In this document: in pieces, positions 1 to 7,994 of the stretch | Numbering within the stretch: the stretch's first letter is position 1 | Layout: every line of letters starts with the position of its first letter | From: UBA4312 sp040266995 | GTDB lineage: Bacteria; Bacillota_I; Bacilli_A; Erysipelotrichales; Erysipelotrichaceae | Length of the DNA: 64,000 nt | Assembly: GCA_040266995.1 (NCBI GenBank) | Contig: JAWRHV010000039.1 | Span: forward strand, 1-64,000 | Direction: 5' to 3' | Position numbers and translations under genes: made by a program | Notes under the pieces: generated by a model | Told to the model about the DNA's origin: nothing | The model's database searches: none | What the model saw: the letters and a program-made list of their open reading frames with translations, nothing else

Positions 1-102
1 TATATTATTTAATATACACTATTTAAATGTGTAATACTTAACTACATATAGCTTTTTTTACTAACGCTGTACCATATCTAGGTGCAAAAAACAAAACGGT
101 AA

Positions 103-135
103 AAGAAAAACGCCAACCTTTCTTAGGTTGACGCC
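103..135 (-). terminator. Intrinsic terminator of the gntR operon
   Basis: On the minus strand a stem of about 9 bp (CGTCAACCT pairing with AGGTTGGCG, one G-T wobble) is followed by a run of T. It lies just after the stop codon of the 153-residue gene. The rest of bases 1-146 is AT-rich and shows no gene. Confidence 0.75.
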
Positions 136-146
136 ATTGACATCCT

Positions 147-608
147 TTACGATGCCTTCATTTCTTCGATTGTTTTTCGACGCGTATCTTCACAATAGGC
201 CTTAATTTCTAAGCTATTTACGAAATTATCAAATACGTGTTCCCCCTTGTCCTTGATAAACTCTTTGACCGGACAAACCACACGTACCGCGTTGGTCTGA
301 TTAAAGAACATCAACTGGATAGGAACCTGCATCGTCTGTGAGATACCGGATACGATCAGTACAGCCCATTCTTCCTGCAGCCCCGGTGTCATACGTACAA
401 TGTTACCGTACCGTTTGACATCGTCCAGCCATTCCACTTGCTCTCCGTTGATTTTGCCACTGGCAACCCGTTGTAAGTTGTTTCCGACAAAGTCGGTATT
501 GATCATGATCTGCACAGCATCGAGCATAAACTTATATCCGTATTTCCATGTCGTCGCGTAATCGATAACCTGAAATTCACCTTGTTCACTTATCCCTTTA
601 AAAATCAT
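147..608 (-). CDS. Hypothetical protein downstream of a GntR regulator
   Basis: A 153-residue soluble protein that I do not recognise. It has no signal peptide or membrane segment. Its ATG sits 8 bases after a GGAGG site. It follows the GntR regulator by 30 bp on the same strand, so the two are very likely cotranscribed, and a terminator follows it. The composition is mixed, with a central hydrophobic stretch around residues 80-105 and a charged C-terminus. The context suggests a ligand-binding or accessory role linked to the regulator, but nothing in the sequence proves this. Confidence 0.7.
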   Translation of the reverse strand: MIFKGISEQGEFQVIDYATTWKYGYKFMLDAVQIMINTDFVGNNLQRVASGKINGEQVEWLDDVKRYGNIVRMTPGLQEEWAVLIVSGISQTMQVPIQLMFFNQTNAVRVVCPVKEFIKDKGEHVFDNFVNSLEIKAYCEDTRRKTIEEMKAS

Positions 609-638
609 CGCTTGATCCTCCCCGAAACACTACTCCTA

Positions 639-1355
639 TCATACTTTATCTGAAAACAATTGGAAAGAGAAATAATTGGTGTCGCCTCTGTATTTTGAAA
701 TCGAATATTCGATCCTTCGGTTTTGGCGGTCAAATCCCACCGAATGAAAATAGAACATGGGATCCGCCTGTTCAATATCCAGAAGGTCAGCAGCCGTGGC
801 ATCGGCTTTGATCGTTTCCATCTTCCTTTCCATACGGTAAATTGGATTTAGGCACTCTTCAAAATAATCATATAAGCTTTTTGTGGTCATATCTTCCTTT
901 TCCAGATCCGGATAGAGAGAATACGGAATATACGTTGTCACGATCACATTGGGCTGTTGGTCAATATAGCGCAGACGTACTAGTTTATATACCATATCGG
1001 AGGGATTGAGCTGCAACTGGGTACTGACCTCAATGTTCGGCTTCTCTTTCTTAAAGGACAAAACCGTCGTTTTCGAATGAAAGCCGTTCTTTACCGCTTC
1101 GGATTCAAAATTGGCAATCGTCTGGACGAAATTCTGACGGATCTTCGGGGCACAGACAATGGTTCCCCTTTTCTTTCGTTTTTCCAAATATCCATCATCC
1201 ACCAACAGCTGAACAGCTTGTCGTATAGTAGGCCGGCTGACCTGGTACATCTCGGCCAGTTCAAATTCCGTTGGAATGGTACTTCCCTGTTTATAAACAC
1301 CTGTATTGATCTTCTCATAAATATCTTTGCTGATTTTTCGATACATTGCTTCCAT
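639..1355 (-). CDS. GntR/HutC-family transcriptional regulator
   Basis: A 238-residue regulator. The N-terminal winged helix-turn-helix (about residues 5-70) carries the typical GntR pattern, including PTEFELAEMYQVSRPTIRQA. The C-terminal part (about 90-235) fits a UTRA ligand-binding domain of the HutC subfamily. Such proteins repress sugar or amino-acid genes until a small molecule binds. It is divergent from deoC across an AT-rich gap with promoters in both directions, so the deoC operon is its likely target. The ATG at 1355 is 7 bases after AGGAG. The inducing ligand cannot be read from sequence. Confidence 0.9.
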   Translation of the reverse strand: MEAMYRKISKDIYEKINTGVYKQGSTIPTEFELAEMYQVSRPTIRQAVQLLVDDGYLEKRKKRGTIVCAPKIRQNFVQTIANFESEAVKNGFHSKTTVLSFKKEKPNIEVSTQLQLNPSDMVYKLVRLRYIDQQPNVIVTTYIPYSLYPDLEKEDMTTKSLYDYFEECLNPIYRMERKMETIKADATAADLLDIEQADPMFYFHSVGFDRQNRRIEYSISKYRGDTNYFSFQLFSDKV

Positions 1356-1373
1356 ACATAGTCTCCTGGGATT

Positions 1374-1402
1374 ATTGTAAAGAATTATTCTTATTATGTC
1401 AA
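1374..1402 (-). promoter_or_regulatory. Promoter of the gntR gene
   Basis: TTGACA (1397-1402) and TACAAT (1374-1379) on the minus strand are separated by 17 bp and point to the GntR gene. This is close to the sigma-A consensus. Confidence 0.65.
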
Positions 1403-1442
1403 CTTATATGTAATATAATTATAGATTAATATCGATTATATA

Positions 1443-1470
1443 TTGACATATTATTTACATATATGATAAT
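1443..1470 (+). promoter_or_regulatory. Promoter of the deoC operon
   Basis: TTGACA (1443-1448), a 16-bp spacer and GATAAT (1465-1470) precede deoC. The surrounding AT-rich sequence has imperfect inverted copies of a TATATGTAATAT-like motif on either side of 1420-1465. These are plausible GntR operator sites, but that assignment is inferred. Confidence 0.55.
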
Positions 1471-1497
1471 TTAAAACCAGAAACAGGAGGATCCAAG

Positions 1498-2202
1498 ATG
1501 AAATCATATACATTGGATGATTTTGCACAGCTCATCGACCATACAAACTTACATGCCGATGCCGATGACCAGGCTATGGCCCGATTATGTCAGGAGGCCA
1601 AGGACCATCATTTCCGCATGGTTGCCATCAACCAGGTGCAGTCCCGCCGTTGTGCCGGGTATCTGGCAGGCACGGATGTGCATGTAGGAGCCGCTATCGC
1701 TTTTCCTCTGGGGCAGACATCCATCGCGTCTAAATGTTTTGAGACACAGGATGCGATCGATAACGGAGCCACCGAAATTGATTATGTAGCCAATTTGACG
1801 GAAGTGAAAGAACATAACTGGGGCTACATCAAAGAAGAGATGGAGAAGATCGTTGCGATTTGTGATCAACACAAGATTCCTTCCAAGGTGATCTTTGAAA
1901 CGTGTTATCTGACAAACAAAGAAATCATAGAAATGGCTAAGATTGCCAAGGAAGTACAACCGACCTTTATTAAGACCAGCACCGGATTCGGTACAGCCGG
2001 CGCAACGGTAGAAAATGTACAACTGATGAAAGAAACCGTCGGCGATACCGTCAAGGTCAAGGCCGCCGGAGGCATCCGGGATGCCGATACCTTCTTAGCC
2101 ATGATCCAAGCCGGCGCCGAGCGGATCGGAACAAGCTCCGGAGTAAAGATCATCGAAGAATTAAAAGAACGAATGAATGGAAAGGAATTCCTGGAGGTTT
2201 GA
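1498..2202 (+). CDS. deoC: Deoxyribose-phosphate aldolase
   Basis: A 234-residue class I aldolase that splits 2-deoxyribose 5-phosphate into glyceraldehyde 3-phosphate and acetaldehyde in deoxynucleoside catabolism. The TIM-barrel signatures are present: the Schiff-base lysine lies in FIKTSTGFG (about residue 160) and a second lysine in VKVKAAGGIRD (about 190). The start has an AGGAGG site 7-8 bases upstream. It heads a three-gene run with manA and an RmlD-like reductase and is probably controlled by the divergent GntR regulator. Confidence 0.95.
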   Translation: MKSYTLDDFAQLIDHTNLHADADDQAMARLCQEAKDHHFRMVAINQVQSRRCAGYLAGTDVHVGAAIAFPLGQTSIASKCFETQDAIDNGATEIDYVANLTEVKEHNWGYIKEEMEKIVAICDQHKIPSKVIFETCYLTNKEIIEMAKIAKEVQPTFIKTSTGFGTAGATVENVQLMKETVGDTVKVKAAGGIRDADTFLAMIQAGAERIGTSSGVKIIEELKERMNGKEFLEV

Positions 2203-2203
2203 G

Positions 2204-3133
2204 ATGAAACCTTTACTGCAAAAAGCCTTTAAATACGAAACCATCTGGGCAGCCGGAAATGTATCCCGCAAACGCGGGTATGAAAGGAATTATGGTACCT
2301 GGTGGGAAATATCCGCTCATAAAAGCGGCCAGTCTACCGTAACCAATCTTGAAGGATCTCCGACATTAGGCGAAGTGATCGATGCCGATAGAGAAGGCAT
2401 TCTGGGAAAAGGATTCACATACCGGGAGATGCTGCGAACAGCCTTTCTGGATGCCGCTGACCACTTAAGCATTCAAGTCCATCCGGGCTTTGCGTATGCC
2501 CGAGAGCATTCCGATGATTATGGAAAGTACGAAACATGGTATATCGTGGATGCCAAACCAGATGCCTATCTGGTGGCAGGGACAACCAGCGCGGATGAAA
2601 AGACGATCAAAGAAGCATTTGAGAACGGAACGATTGAAAAATACTTAAAGAAATGGCCTGTTAAAAAAGGCGATTATATCACGATACCGATCGGTACTTT
2701 GCATGCCTTGGGCGCCGGCATTACCGCTTATGAAATCGGAACCAATTCCGATACCACCTATCGTTTCTACGATTATGACCGGACCGATGCCAACGGCAAA
2801 AAACGCCCATTGAATGTCAAGGAAAGCTTTGACGTCGTCCAGTTTACCAATACACCCCATTTTGAACCGGCGCAAAACCATTCACGCCGTATTGGAGATA
2901 CCCCTTATTTTACCGTGGACGAACTCTTTTTAGATCAATCGACCATTTTACAGTCAGAAGGTGCTTTCTTCCTGCTGTTAAATCTGGGAAACGATTTTGT
3001 CCTGAAGTGGAACGACGAAACGATTGTCATACCGGAATGGGATAGTGTTTTTATCCCGGCCAATGCCGAACAAATAGAATTGCCCCAGGGCGCACATGTA
3101 TTGGTCAGCCGACCTAGAAAGGAACAACAATGA
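2204..3133 (+). CDS. manA: Mannose-6-phosphate isomerase, class I
   Basis: A 309-residue cupin-type, zinc-dependent isomerase interconverting mannose 6-phosphate and fructose 6-phosphate. Recognisable parts are the N-terminal KYETIWAAG-like opening, the metal-site segment LSIQVHPGFAYAREH (about residue 90) and IPIGTLHALGAG (about 165). The frame is open upstream, but the ATG at 2204 lies 6 bases after GGAGG and directly behind the deoC stop, so I chose it. It overlaps the next gene by 4 bp. Length fits the short Firmicutes class I enzymes. Confidence 0.93.
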   Translation: MKPLLQKAFKYETIWAAGNVSRKRGYERNYGTWWEISAHKSGQSTVTNLEGSPTLGEVIDADREGILGKGFTYREMLRTAFLDAADHLSIQVHPGFAYAREHSDDYGKYETWYIVDAKPDAYLVAGTTSADEKTIKEAFENGTIEKYLKKWPVKKGDYITIPIGTLHALGAGITAYEIGTNSDTTYRFYDYDRTDANGKKRPLNVKESFDVVQFTNTPHFEPAQNHSRRIGDTPYFTVDELFLDQSTILQSEGAFFLLLNLGNDFVLKWNDETIVIPEWDSVFIPANAEQIELPQGAHVLVSRPRKEQQ

Positions 3134-3996
3134 AAACAATTTTAGTAACAGGAGCTAACGGATATTTAGCCAGCTACATTCGTAAAAAGAACATGCGTTC
3201 ATTCAATTGGATCTGCATGACCCGGAAAGATGCGGATTTAAGCCAGCCGGAACAAGTTCGTGCCTTTGTGGAAAGCCAGGATTTTGATATCTGTTTCCAT
3301 ACCGCAGCCAACGCAACAACCGCTGTCTGCCAAGAGAACCCGGAATTAGCGCATAAGATCAATGTGGAATCTACCAAAGCCATCGTCGATGTATGCAAGG
3401 AGAAAGGAGCCCGTCTGATCTTCTGTGGTACAGAGCAGTCCTTTAATGGAAAAACCGATGAAGGCCCGTTTACCGAAGAGGATGCCCTGCAGTCTGTGAC
3501 GGTTTACGGTCAGAACAAAATAGAGTGTGAACAATATATTCAACAAGAGCTGAATGACTATATCATCCTTCGTTATTCCTGGATGATGGGATTATCCTTT
3601 GACGGCATCAAAGCCAGCCCAAGCATCGTTAAAAATGTCATGACAGCTCTGCTGCATCAGAAGCCAACGCTGTTTACCTGCAACGAAAAACGTGGTTTCA
3701 CCTATGCCAAGAAACTGGCAGAACAGTTTCCGAAGATTGCCGAGCTGGAAACCGGTATTTACCATGTTTCCTCTTCCTATGATCAATCCACTTACCAAGC
3801 CGCCGTCTATACTGCCAAACAGTTAGGAGCTACCGAACAAGCGATTGAACAGTACATTCTTCCTAACCATGAAAGATATGCGGACCGCTTCCGCGATTAC
3901 CGTTTAAATGCGGATAAGCTGGCAAAACATGGCATTACCTTTGGTACATTTGAAGAAAACCTGGAGGAACTGTTAACTGATTTCGGATGGAAATAA
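3130..3996 (+). CDS. RmlD-like NAD(P)-dependent sugar-nucleotide reductase family protein
   Basis: A 288-residue extended short-chain dehydrogenase. The N-terminal Rossmann motif is TGANGYLA and the catalytic YxxxK appears as YGQNK near residue 128. Overall it resembles dTDP-4-dehydrorhamnose reductase (RmlD), but no other rhamnose genes are nearby, so the substrate is unknown. Its ATG overlaps the manA stop (ATGA), which indicates translational coupling. The neighbours suggest use in a deoxy- or hexose-sugar pathway. A strong terminator follows. Confidence 0.8.
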   Translation: MKTILVTGANGYLASYIRKKNMRSFNWICMTRKDADLSQPEQVRAFVESQDFDICFHTAANATTAVCQENPELAHKINVESTKAIVDVCKEKGARLIFCGTEQSFNGKTDEGPFTEEDALQSVTVYGQNKIECEQYIQQELNDYIILRYSWMMGLSFDGIKASPSIVKNVMTALLHQKPTLFTCNEKRGFTYAKKLAEQFPKIAELETGIYHVSSSYDQSTYQAAVYTAKQLGATEQAIEQYILPNHERYADRFRDYRLNADKLAKHGITFGTFEENLEELLTDFGWK

Positions 3997-4000
3997 AGAG

Positions 4001-4028
4001 AACCGGGCTTTTTTACCCGGTTTTTTTG
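4001..4028 (+). terminator. Intrinsic terminator of the deoC-manA operon
   Basis: AACCGGG and CCCGGTT form a 7-bp stem around an 8-base loop, followed by seven T. It closes the plus-strand operon. The following bases to 4145 contain no gene, only a partly complementary pair of GATGCAG-type segments near the end of the convergent hydrolase gene. Confidence 0.9.
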
Positions 4029-4145
4029 TCGTCATTTTATTCATTCGTAGTTGTAAGTGACAGTCATATTTCCTTTTCTATAGTCATTCTTTTTATTTGA
4101 CTGTCCTAGAAGATGCAGATAGGTAGCCTTTTACTTCTTCTTTGC

Positions 4146-5069
4146 CTACCTGCATCTTTTTATAATGTCTTTGATTTCCTGTCTTGCCTGAAGTCCTTCC
4201 GGTGTGCGTACCAGCGGCCAACAATGCATCATATCCTGTCCCAAATGCATCCCTAGATCGATAGCGCAGTCTTTTGCGTGCTGTATCAGATCCGGTGTAT
4301 AAGCCGAGAATATTTCGGCCGTTCCATAAAAAACATCCATGGATGGAAAGTTCGTCCAGTCATAAGACAATGTATCGGCCAAATATTCCATTTCCGGAGA
4401 GCCCTTCATCAGAATATCCTTGATCCCCATACAAAATGAAATAGGGATCCAATGATCGGTTTTCTCTTTTTTCTTCATGCGCTCGATCTGCGCGGCTGTC
4501 GGTGGCATGCATAGACCCGGTGATACCATAATCAGATGCGCCGGATAGGGCAGCTTTAGCCGGTTTTCCTTGATGTACATACAGATATACAGACAATTGG
4601 CTGCGCCGGAAGAATTCCCCATAAACAGAATCTGCTGTGCCGGCCATGTTTCCAACATCGTCAGATACACCGCCATCAAGCTTTCCATCATTCCCCGCAT
4701 GGAAAAGCGGGGAGCCAGCGGATATAAAGGAAACCAGATTTCACTGTCGGTCGCATTGACATAGTCTGCCAAAAGATCATAATCTCTCACATCCGGCGAT
4801 AAGAAGAAACCCCCGCCGAAAAACAGCAGTATCGCTCGTCGGGGTTGGCCGTTGGCCTTTCTGGCAATGACACAAAGCCGGCCCCCGATTTTCTCGATCC
4901 GATAGTCGCATTTCCCTTTTAAATATCTTTCCTTGACTTTATCGCCCTGCATCTTTCCAAACAAAGATACCCGCATTTCCAGGCTTTTTCCTTCCGCATT
5001 TAACAGCTGTTTGATGGGCAGTATCCCGATCAGCCCGTTATTCAGCTGGTATTGTATACTTGTAGACAT
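4146..5069 (-). CDS. Alpha/beta hydrolase, HSL (family IV)-like esterase
   Basis: A 307-residue alpha/beta hydrolase. The oxyanion-hole motif, usually HGGG, reads FGGG near residue 100. The nucleophile elbow is GNSSG near 155, and late Asp and His candidates (the DLGMHLGQDMMHCWP region) follow. This fits carboxylesterases of the hormone-sensitive-lipase group acting on short acyl esters or peptides. No signal peptide is seen, so it is cytoplasmic. It is the last gene of a three-gene set with a second hydrolase and a fructosamine-kinase-like gene, separated by 2 bp. The natural substrate is unknown. Confidence 0.85.
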   Translation of the reverse strand: MSTSIQYQLNNGLIGILPIKQLLNAEGKSLEMRVSLFGKMQGDKVKERYLKGKCDYRIEKIGGRLCVIARKANGQPRRAILLFFGGGFFLSPDVRDYDLLADYVNATDSEIWFPLYPLAPRFSMRGMMESLMAVYLTMLETWPAQQILFMGNSSGAANCLYICMYIKENRLKLPYPAHLIMVSPGLCMPPTAAQIERMKKKEKTDHWIPISFCMGIKDILMKGSPEMEYLADTLSYDWTNFPSMDVFYGTAEIFSAYTPDLIQHAKDCAIDLGMHLGQDMMHCWPLVRTPEGLQARQEIKDIIKRCR

Positions 5070-5071
5070 GC

Positions 5072-5818
5072 TTATTTACCTCGTATAAATTCTTCTATTT
5101 CCTCCACATATGCCTTTGTGTGCCATGCCATATATTCACAATGACCCATTCCTTTTCTTAAAACCGGCTTTACCTTCGGCCAATAGGTCCCTAATCCTTT
5201 TTTCGATAACAAGTAGTCCGGATCTTTCTGGCCATATTCCAGATGGATCTTGTTCTGCAGATCCTCGGACAACGGTGTCAAATCATAATGACAACACGCC
5301 CAACAGATATGGGTGATATCGGTATCGGACATCTTTATAAAGTTTTCCTTCATGATCTGTCCGAATCGAGGCCCATAGGACTGGATCAGATGCCTGGCCT
5401 TCTGTGCTGGATCTTTCCGCAGCTTTCGGGCCTTTTTCAAAAACATCCGACGCATTCCTATATCCGCTATCCACGCATTTTTATGAAGCGCTACCCCATC
5501 AAACCAGATTTTGTCGATTGTAAAAGACGGATCCATCATAAGCCGGTAACCAACCGCGACCCCCATGCTGGCGCCATACAACAGACGGATATGGGTCTTG
5601 CCCATTTTTCGCAAAGTCTGTTTCAGACTTTCGGCTTCCTGGTCCGCACTCATATAGGTAGAAGAGTCTCCATGCCCTCCCTGATCCGGGGCAATGATGT
5701 AATAATGCCCTTTCAGATGTTCTGAGAAGATTTCATAAAGATCCTGCCCTGTAATTTCCATCGGATGTAATAAAAGAATTGTTTCATCTTCTGGATTTCC
5801 GTATTCATGTATAAACAT
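5072..5818 (-). CDS. Alpha/beta fold hydrolase
   Basis: A 248-residue hydrolase with an early HPMEITG segment and APDQGGHGDS near residue 45. The nucleophile elbow is GASMG near residue 83, and the C-terminal GHCEY likely carries the catalytic histidine. The fold is clear but the reaction is not; esterase or lactonase are possible. It lies between a ketosamine-kinase-like gene (16 bp upstream) and an HSL-like esterase (2 bp downstream), suggesting one transcript. The ATG follows an AGGAAGAA site. Confidence 0.85.
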   Translation of the reverse strand: MFIHEYGNPEDETILLLHPMEITGQDLYEIFSEHLKGHYYIIAPDQGGHGDSSTYMSADQEAESLKQTLRKMGKTHIRLLYGASMGVAVGYRLMMDPSFTIDKIWFDGVALHKNAWIADIGMRRMFLKKARKLRKDPAQKARHLIQSYGPRFGQIMKENFIKMSDTDITHICWACCHYDLTPLSEDLQNKIHLEYGQKDPDYLLSKKGLGTYWPKVKPVLRKGMGHCEYMAWHTKAYVEEIEEFIRGK

Positions 5819-5834
5819 ATTCTTCCTCCATTAG

Positions 5835-6740
5835 TTAGTAATCACTAATAGTATACCCCTGTTTTGTATATTTGTTGATGATCTGAAGAACAGAATATTG
5901 ATACGATGGACCAAACAGATTCAGATGATTCAGTAAATGATACAGGTTGTAGAGATCTTTTCGCATCGGATACCCAGCATCCCCTCCATAAGCTTCAAAA
6001 TAAGCTTTGTAGAAGGCGGAAGGGTATCCGCCAAAGAGCTCTGTCATGGCCAGATCGGCTTCATGGCAGCCTACATAACACGCCGGATCGATCAACCATG
6101 CCTTTCCGTCGGCACCGGTCATGAAATTCCCGGCCCATAAATCACCATGTAACAAAGACGGATGGGACGGCTCCACCAGATACGCGTCCAGATGTTCCAA
6201 CAAGTACTCCATCCTCTGCTGCTGGCTGGTTTGAAAATAATGCGCCGCGCGTTTCCATTGTGGCAGCAGACGATATGTTCGGAAAAACTCGATCCAGCTG
6301 TCACACGGGGCATTGATCTGTATACCGGCACCAATATAGTTATCTTCAAAAAAGCCATAGGTTCCCCCTGGCACAAAACAGGACGTGTCCGCCTTGTGCA
6401 TGGCCGCTAAACTTGTTGCGAACGCTTCCCAATACCGGTCGGTTTGTGTTTGGGGTTCTATATATTCCATAAGCAAAAAGGCGTGGTCTGCGTCCGTTCC
6501 GATGCCGTACACATCCGGTACAGACAAGGTCTTAGTCTCTCGTATAGCCTGCAATCCATGGATTTCTTTCTCAAAAAAGGATCGTCGATTCCGATGGTTT
6601 TGTTTCATGAATACCTTTGATCCATCGGAAAGCTCCAAAACAAAAGCCGCATTGATATCACCACCGGCAACACTACGCCGCCGGACAATCTGCACCGATC
6701 CATACAGATCCTGAATTGCCTCTTTCAAAGAATAATACAT
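5835..6740 (-). CDS. Fructosamine/ketosamine-3-kinase family protein
   Basis: A 301-residue member of the fructosamine kinase family within the protein-kinase-like fold. The family phosphorylates sugar-amine adducts so that they fall off glycated proteins or metabolites. Visible motifs are the N-terminal GGDIN, the lysine in KVFMKQN (about residue 45), LLMEYIE at the hinge (about 90), the catalytic LLHGDLWAGN (about 195) and the metal-binding DPACYVG. AGGAGG lies 6 bases before the ATG and overlaps the stop of the broken gene upstream. It probably leads a three-gene operon with two hydrolases. Confidence 0.9.
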   Translation of the reverse strand: MYYSLKEAIQDLYGSVQIVRRRSVAGGDINAAFVLELSDGSKVFMKQNHRNRRSFFEKEIHGLQAIRETKTLSVPDVYGIGTDADHAFLLMEYIEPQTQTDRYWEAFATSLAAMHKADTSCFVPGGTYGFFEDNYIGAGIQINAPCDSWIEFFRTYRLLPQWKRAAHYFQTSQQQRMEYLLEHLDAYLVEPSHPSLLHGDLWAGNFMTGADGKAWLIDPACYVGCHEADLAMTELFGGYPSAFYKAYFEAYGGDAGYPMRKDLYNLYHLLNHLNLFGPSYQYSVLQIINKYTKQGYTISDY

Positions 6741-6748
6741 GATTCCTC

Positions 6749-6903
6749 CTAATATATGGTCTTCGGTATGTCCTCCAGACCATACTCTTCCATAAACAGG
6801 TCCAGATCCCGATCATTTCGTATCAAAAGAACGCCTTCAAAATGACCGGTACCTGTTTTTCGTGGTCATATTCCTTTTTGTTCTTTTTCTTAAAAAAACG
6901 CAT
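6749..6903 (-). pseudogene. Remnant of a small conserved protein, broken by an internal deletion
   Basis: The ATG at 6903 opens a lysine-rich start, MRFFKKKNKKEYDHEKQVPV, which runs out of frame about 28 codons in. A second frame overlapping it continues as GTGHFEGVLLIRND and ends at a TAG at 6749-6751, just before the kinase gene. Together they resemble the two ends of small Firmicutes proteins of about 75-80 residues with a conserved Cys-containing middle, recalled from memory. That middle is missing, and the junction lies on ACCGGTCATT. Confidence 0.5.
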
Positions 6904-6930
6904 TGTACCTATCCTTATCTTACCATGATT

Positions 6931-6961
6931 AAAAAAAGATATACCCAAAGAGCATATCTTT
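6931..6961 (-). terminator. Intrinsic terminator after the 218-residue gene
   Basis: On the minus strand AAAGATAT and ATATCTTT form a stem, followed by a run of T. It separates the hypothetical gene from the small pseudogene downstream. Confidence 0.65.
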
Positions 6962-6964
6962 ATA

Positions 6965-7621
6965 TTACAAGCCTAGAATCGTAATCACAGATTCCTTTTC
7001 TATTCCTTTTTTCACCCACCGGTTAATCTCATAAACAGCCGCACAAATGGGGCCGCCGACCCGGGTTACATTATGAACAAGCGTATCCCATTGATCTTCA
7101 TCCACTTCCGTAACCCCATAGGAATCATATTCAGGGTTCACTTCTTTGATATAGCGGTCAAAATCGATCTGGTCATCCATATCCGCACTCAGATACATAG
7201 ATGTTTCGTTCCAGTAACTCGATCCATCCCACTGTCCGTTCACAAATTCGAGATAATCCGTTCCCTCAAACTCGTTGATCGTTTTGAAATAGACGGTAAT
7301 GGAATCCATGGCCGTGGATTCATTGATGTAGTTTTTAAATGGATACGATATCCGCCGGCTGAATTTCATCCAGGCTGCCGGCTGATCTTCAAAACCTGTT
7401 TCCATGGCATTCTTCAATGCTTCACGCACATCGGCATCGCCTTTGTCAAAGAGATCTTCCATGAAAGATATATATTCTTCGGCCGTTTCCGACTGTCCGT
7501 CATCCAGCTGTTCGATCAAAGGAAGCACAACGGACTGTTTTAACAATTCATCGATTTCCATCTCTTCCGGTCCGTTGCCAAATACAGACTTTACTTGTTC
7601 TATACAATCATTTACATTCAT
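6965..7621 (-). CDS. Acidic hypothetical protein, 218 residues
   Basis: I do not recognise this gene. It encodes a strongly acidic soluble protein without signal peptide or membrane segment, rich in Asp, Glu and aromatic residues. The N-terminal third is helical in character, and the C-terminal half contains several Trp and Tyr residues. The pattern is like small immunity-type or SMI1-like proteins, but I cannot support a family. It lies 17 bp after a 63-residue membrane protein gene on the same strand, so the two may be cotranscribed, and a terminator follows. Confidence 0.7.
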   Translation of the reverse strand: MNVNDCIEQVKSVFGNGPEEMEIDELLKQSVVLPLIEQLDDGQSETAEEYISFMEDLFDKGDADVREALKNAMETGFEDQPAAWMKFSRRISYPFKNYINESTAMDSITVYFKTINEFEGTDYLEFVNGQWDGSSYWNETSMYLSADMDDQIDFDRYIKEVNPEYDSYGVTEVDEDQWDTLVHNVTRVGGPICAAVYEINRWVKKGIEKESVITILGL

Positions 7622-7638
7622 ACTTTTTCTCCCGGCTG

Positions 7639-7830
7639 TTACTTTGCCTTTTTCTTCTTTGTTTTTGTCTTTGGATCCGGTTCCTCCTTATACCTGGATG
7701 ACAGGTATAAAAAGATTATTCCTGCCACAATCAACAAGGCGCCCAAAGCCCAATTATCTACAACCAGAATACAGCCTGCAGCGGCAATAAATTCCAACAA
7801 AGCTGCTTCTATCAGTATTCTTTTTTTCAT
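7639..7830 (-). CDS. Small membrane protein with a lysine-rich tail
   Basis: A 63-residue protein with two predicted membrane helices (about residues 5-24 and 28-46) and a C-terminal tail rich in Lys and Thr (KTKTKKKKAK), which would lie in the cytoplasm by the positive-inside rule. GGAGG precedes the ATG by 8 bases, which supports a real gene. The function is unknown. It precedes the acidic 218-residue gene, so the basic tail and acidic partner could interact; that is only a suggestion. Confidence 0.65.
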   Translation of the reverse strand: MKKRILIEAALLEFIAAAGCILVVDNWALGALLIVAGIIFLYLSSRYKEEPDPKTKTKKKKAK

Positions 7831-7994
7831 CGTGGTAATCCTCCACTCCTATTTTATAAAAAACCAGAGAAGAATGCACCTGTTGTTGCGGAATCTTTTT
7901 CCCCATTTTACTTAGATTTTACATTTCTTATATATACTTTTCACAAGGGATTCATAGTATAGGATTAAATCAGTCTATACAAGGAGAAGTAGGT

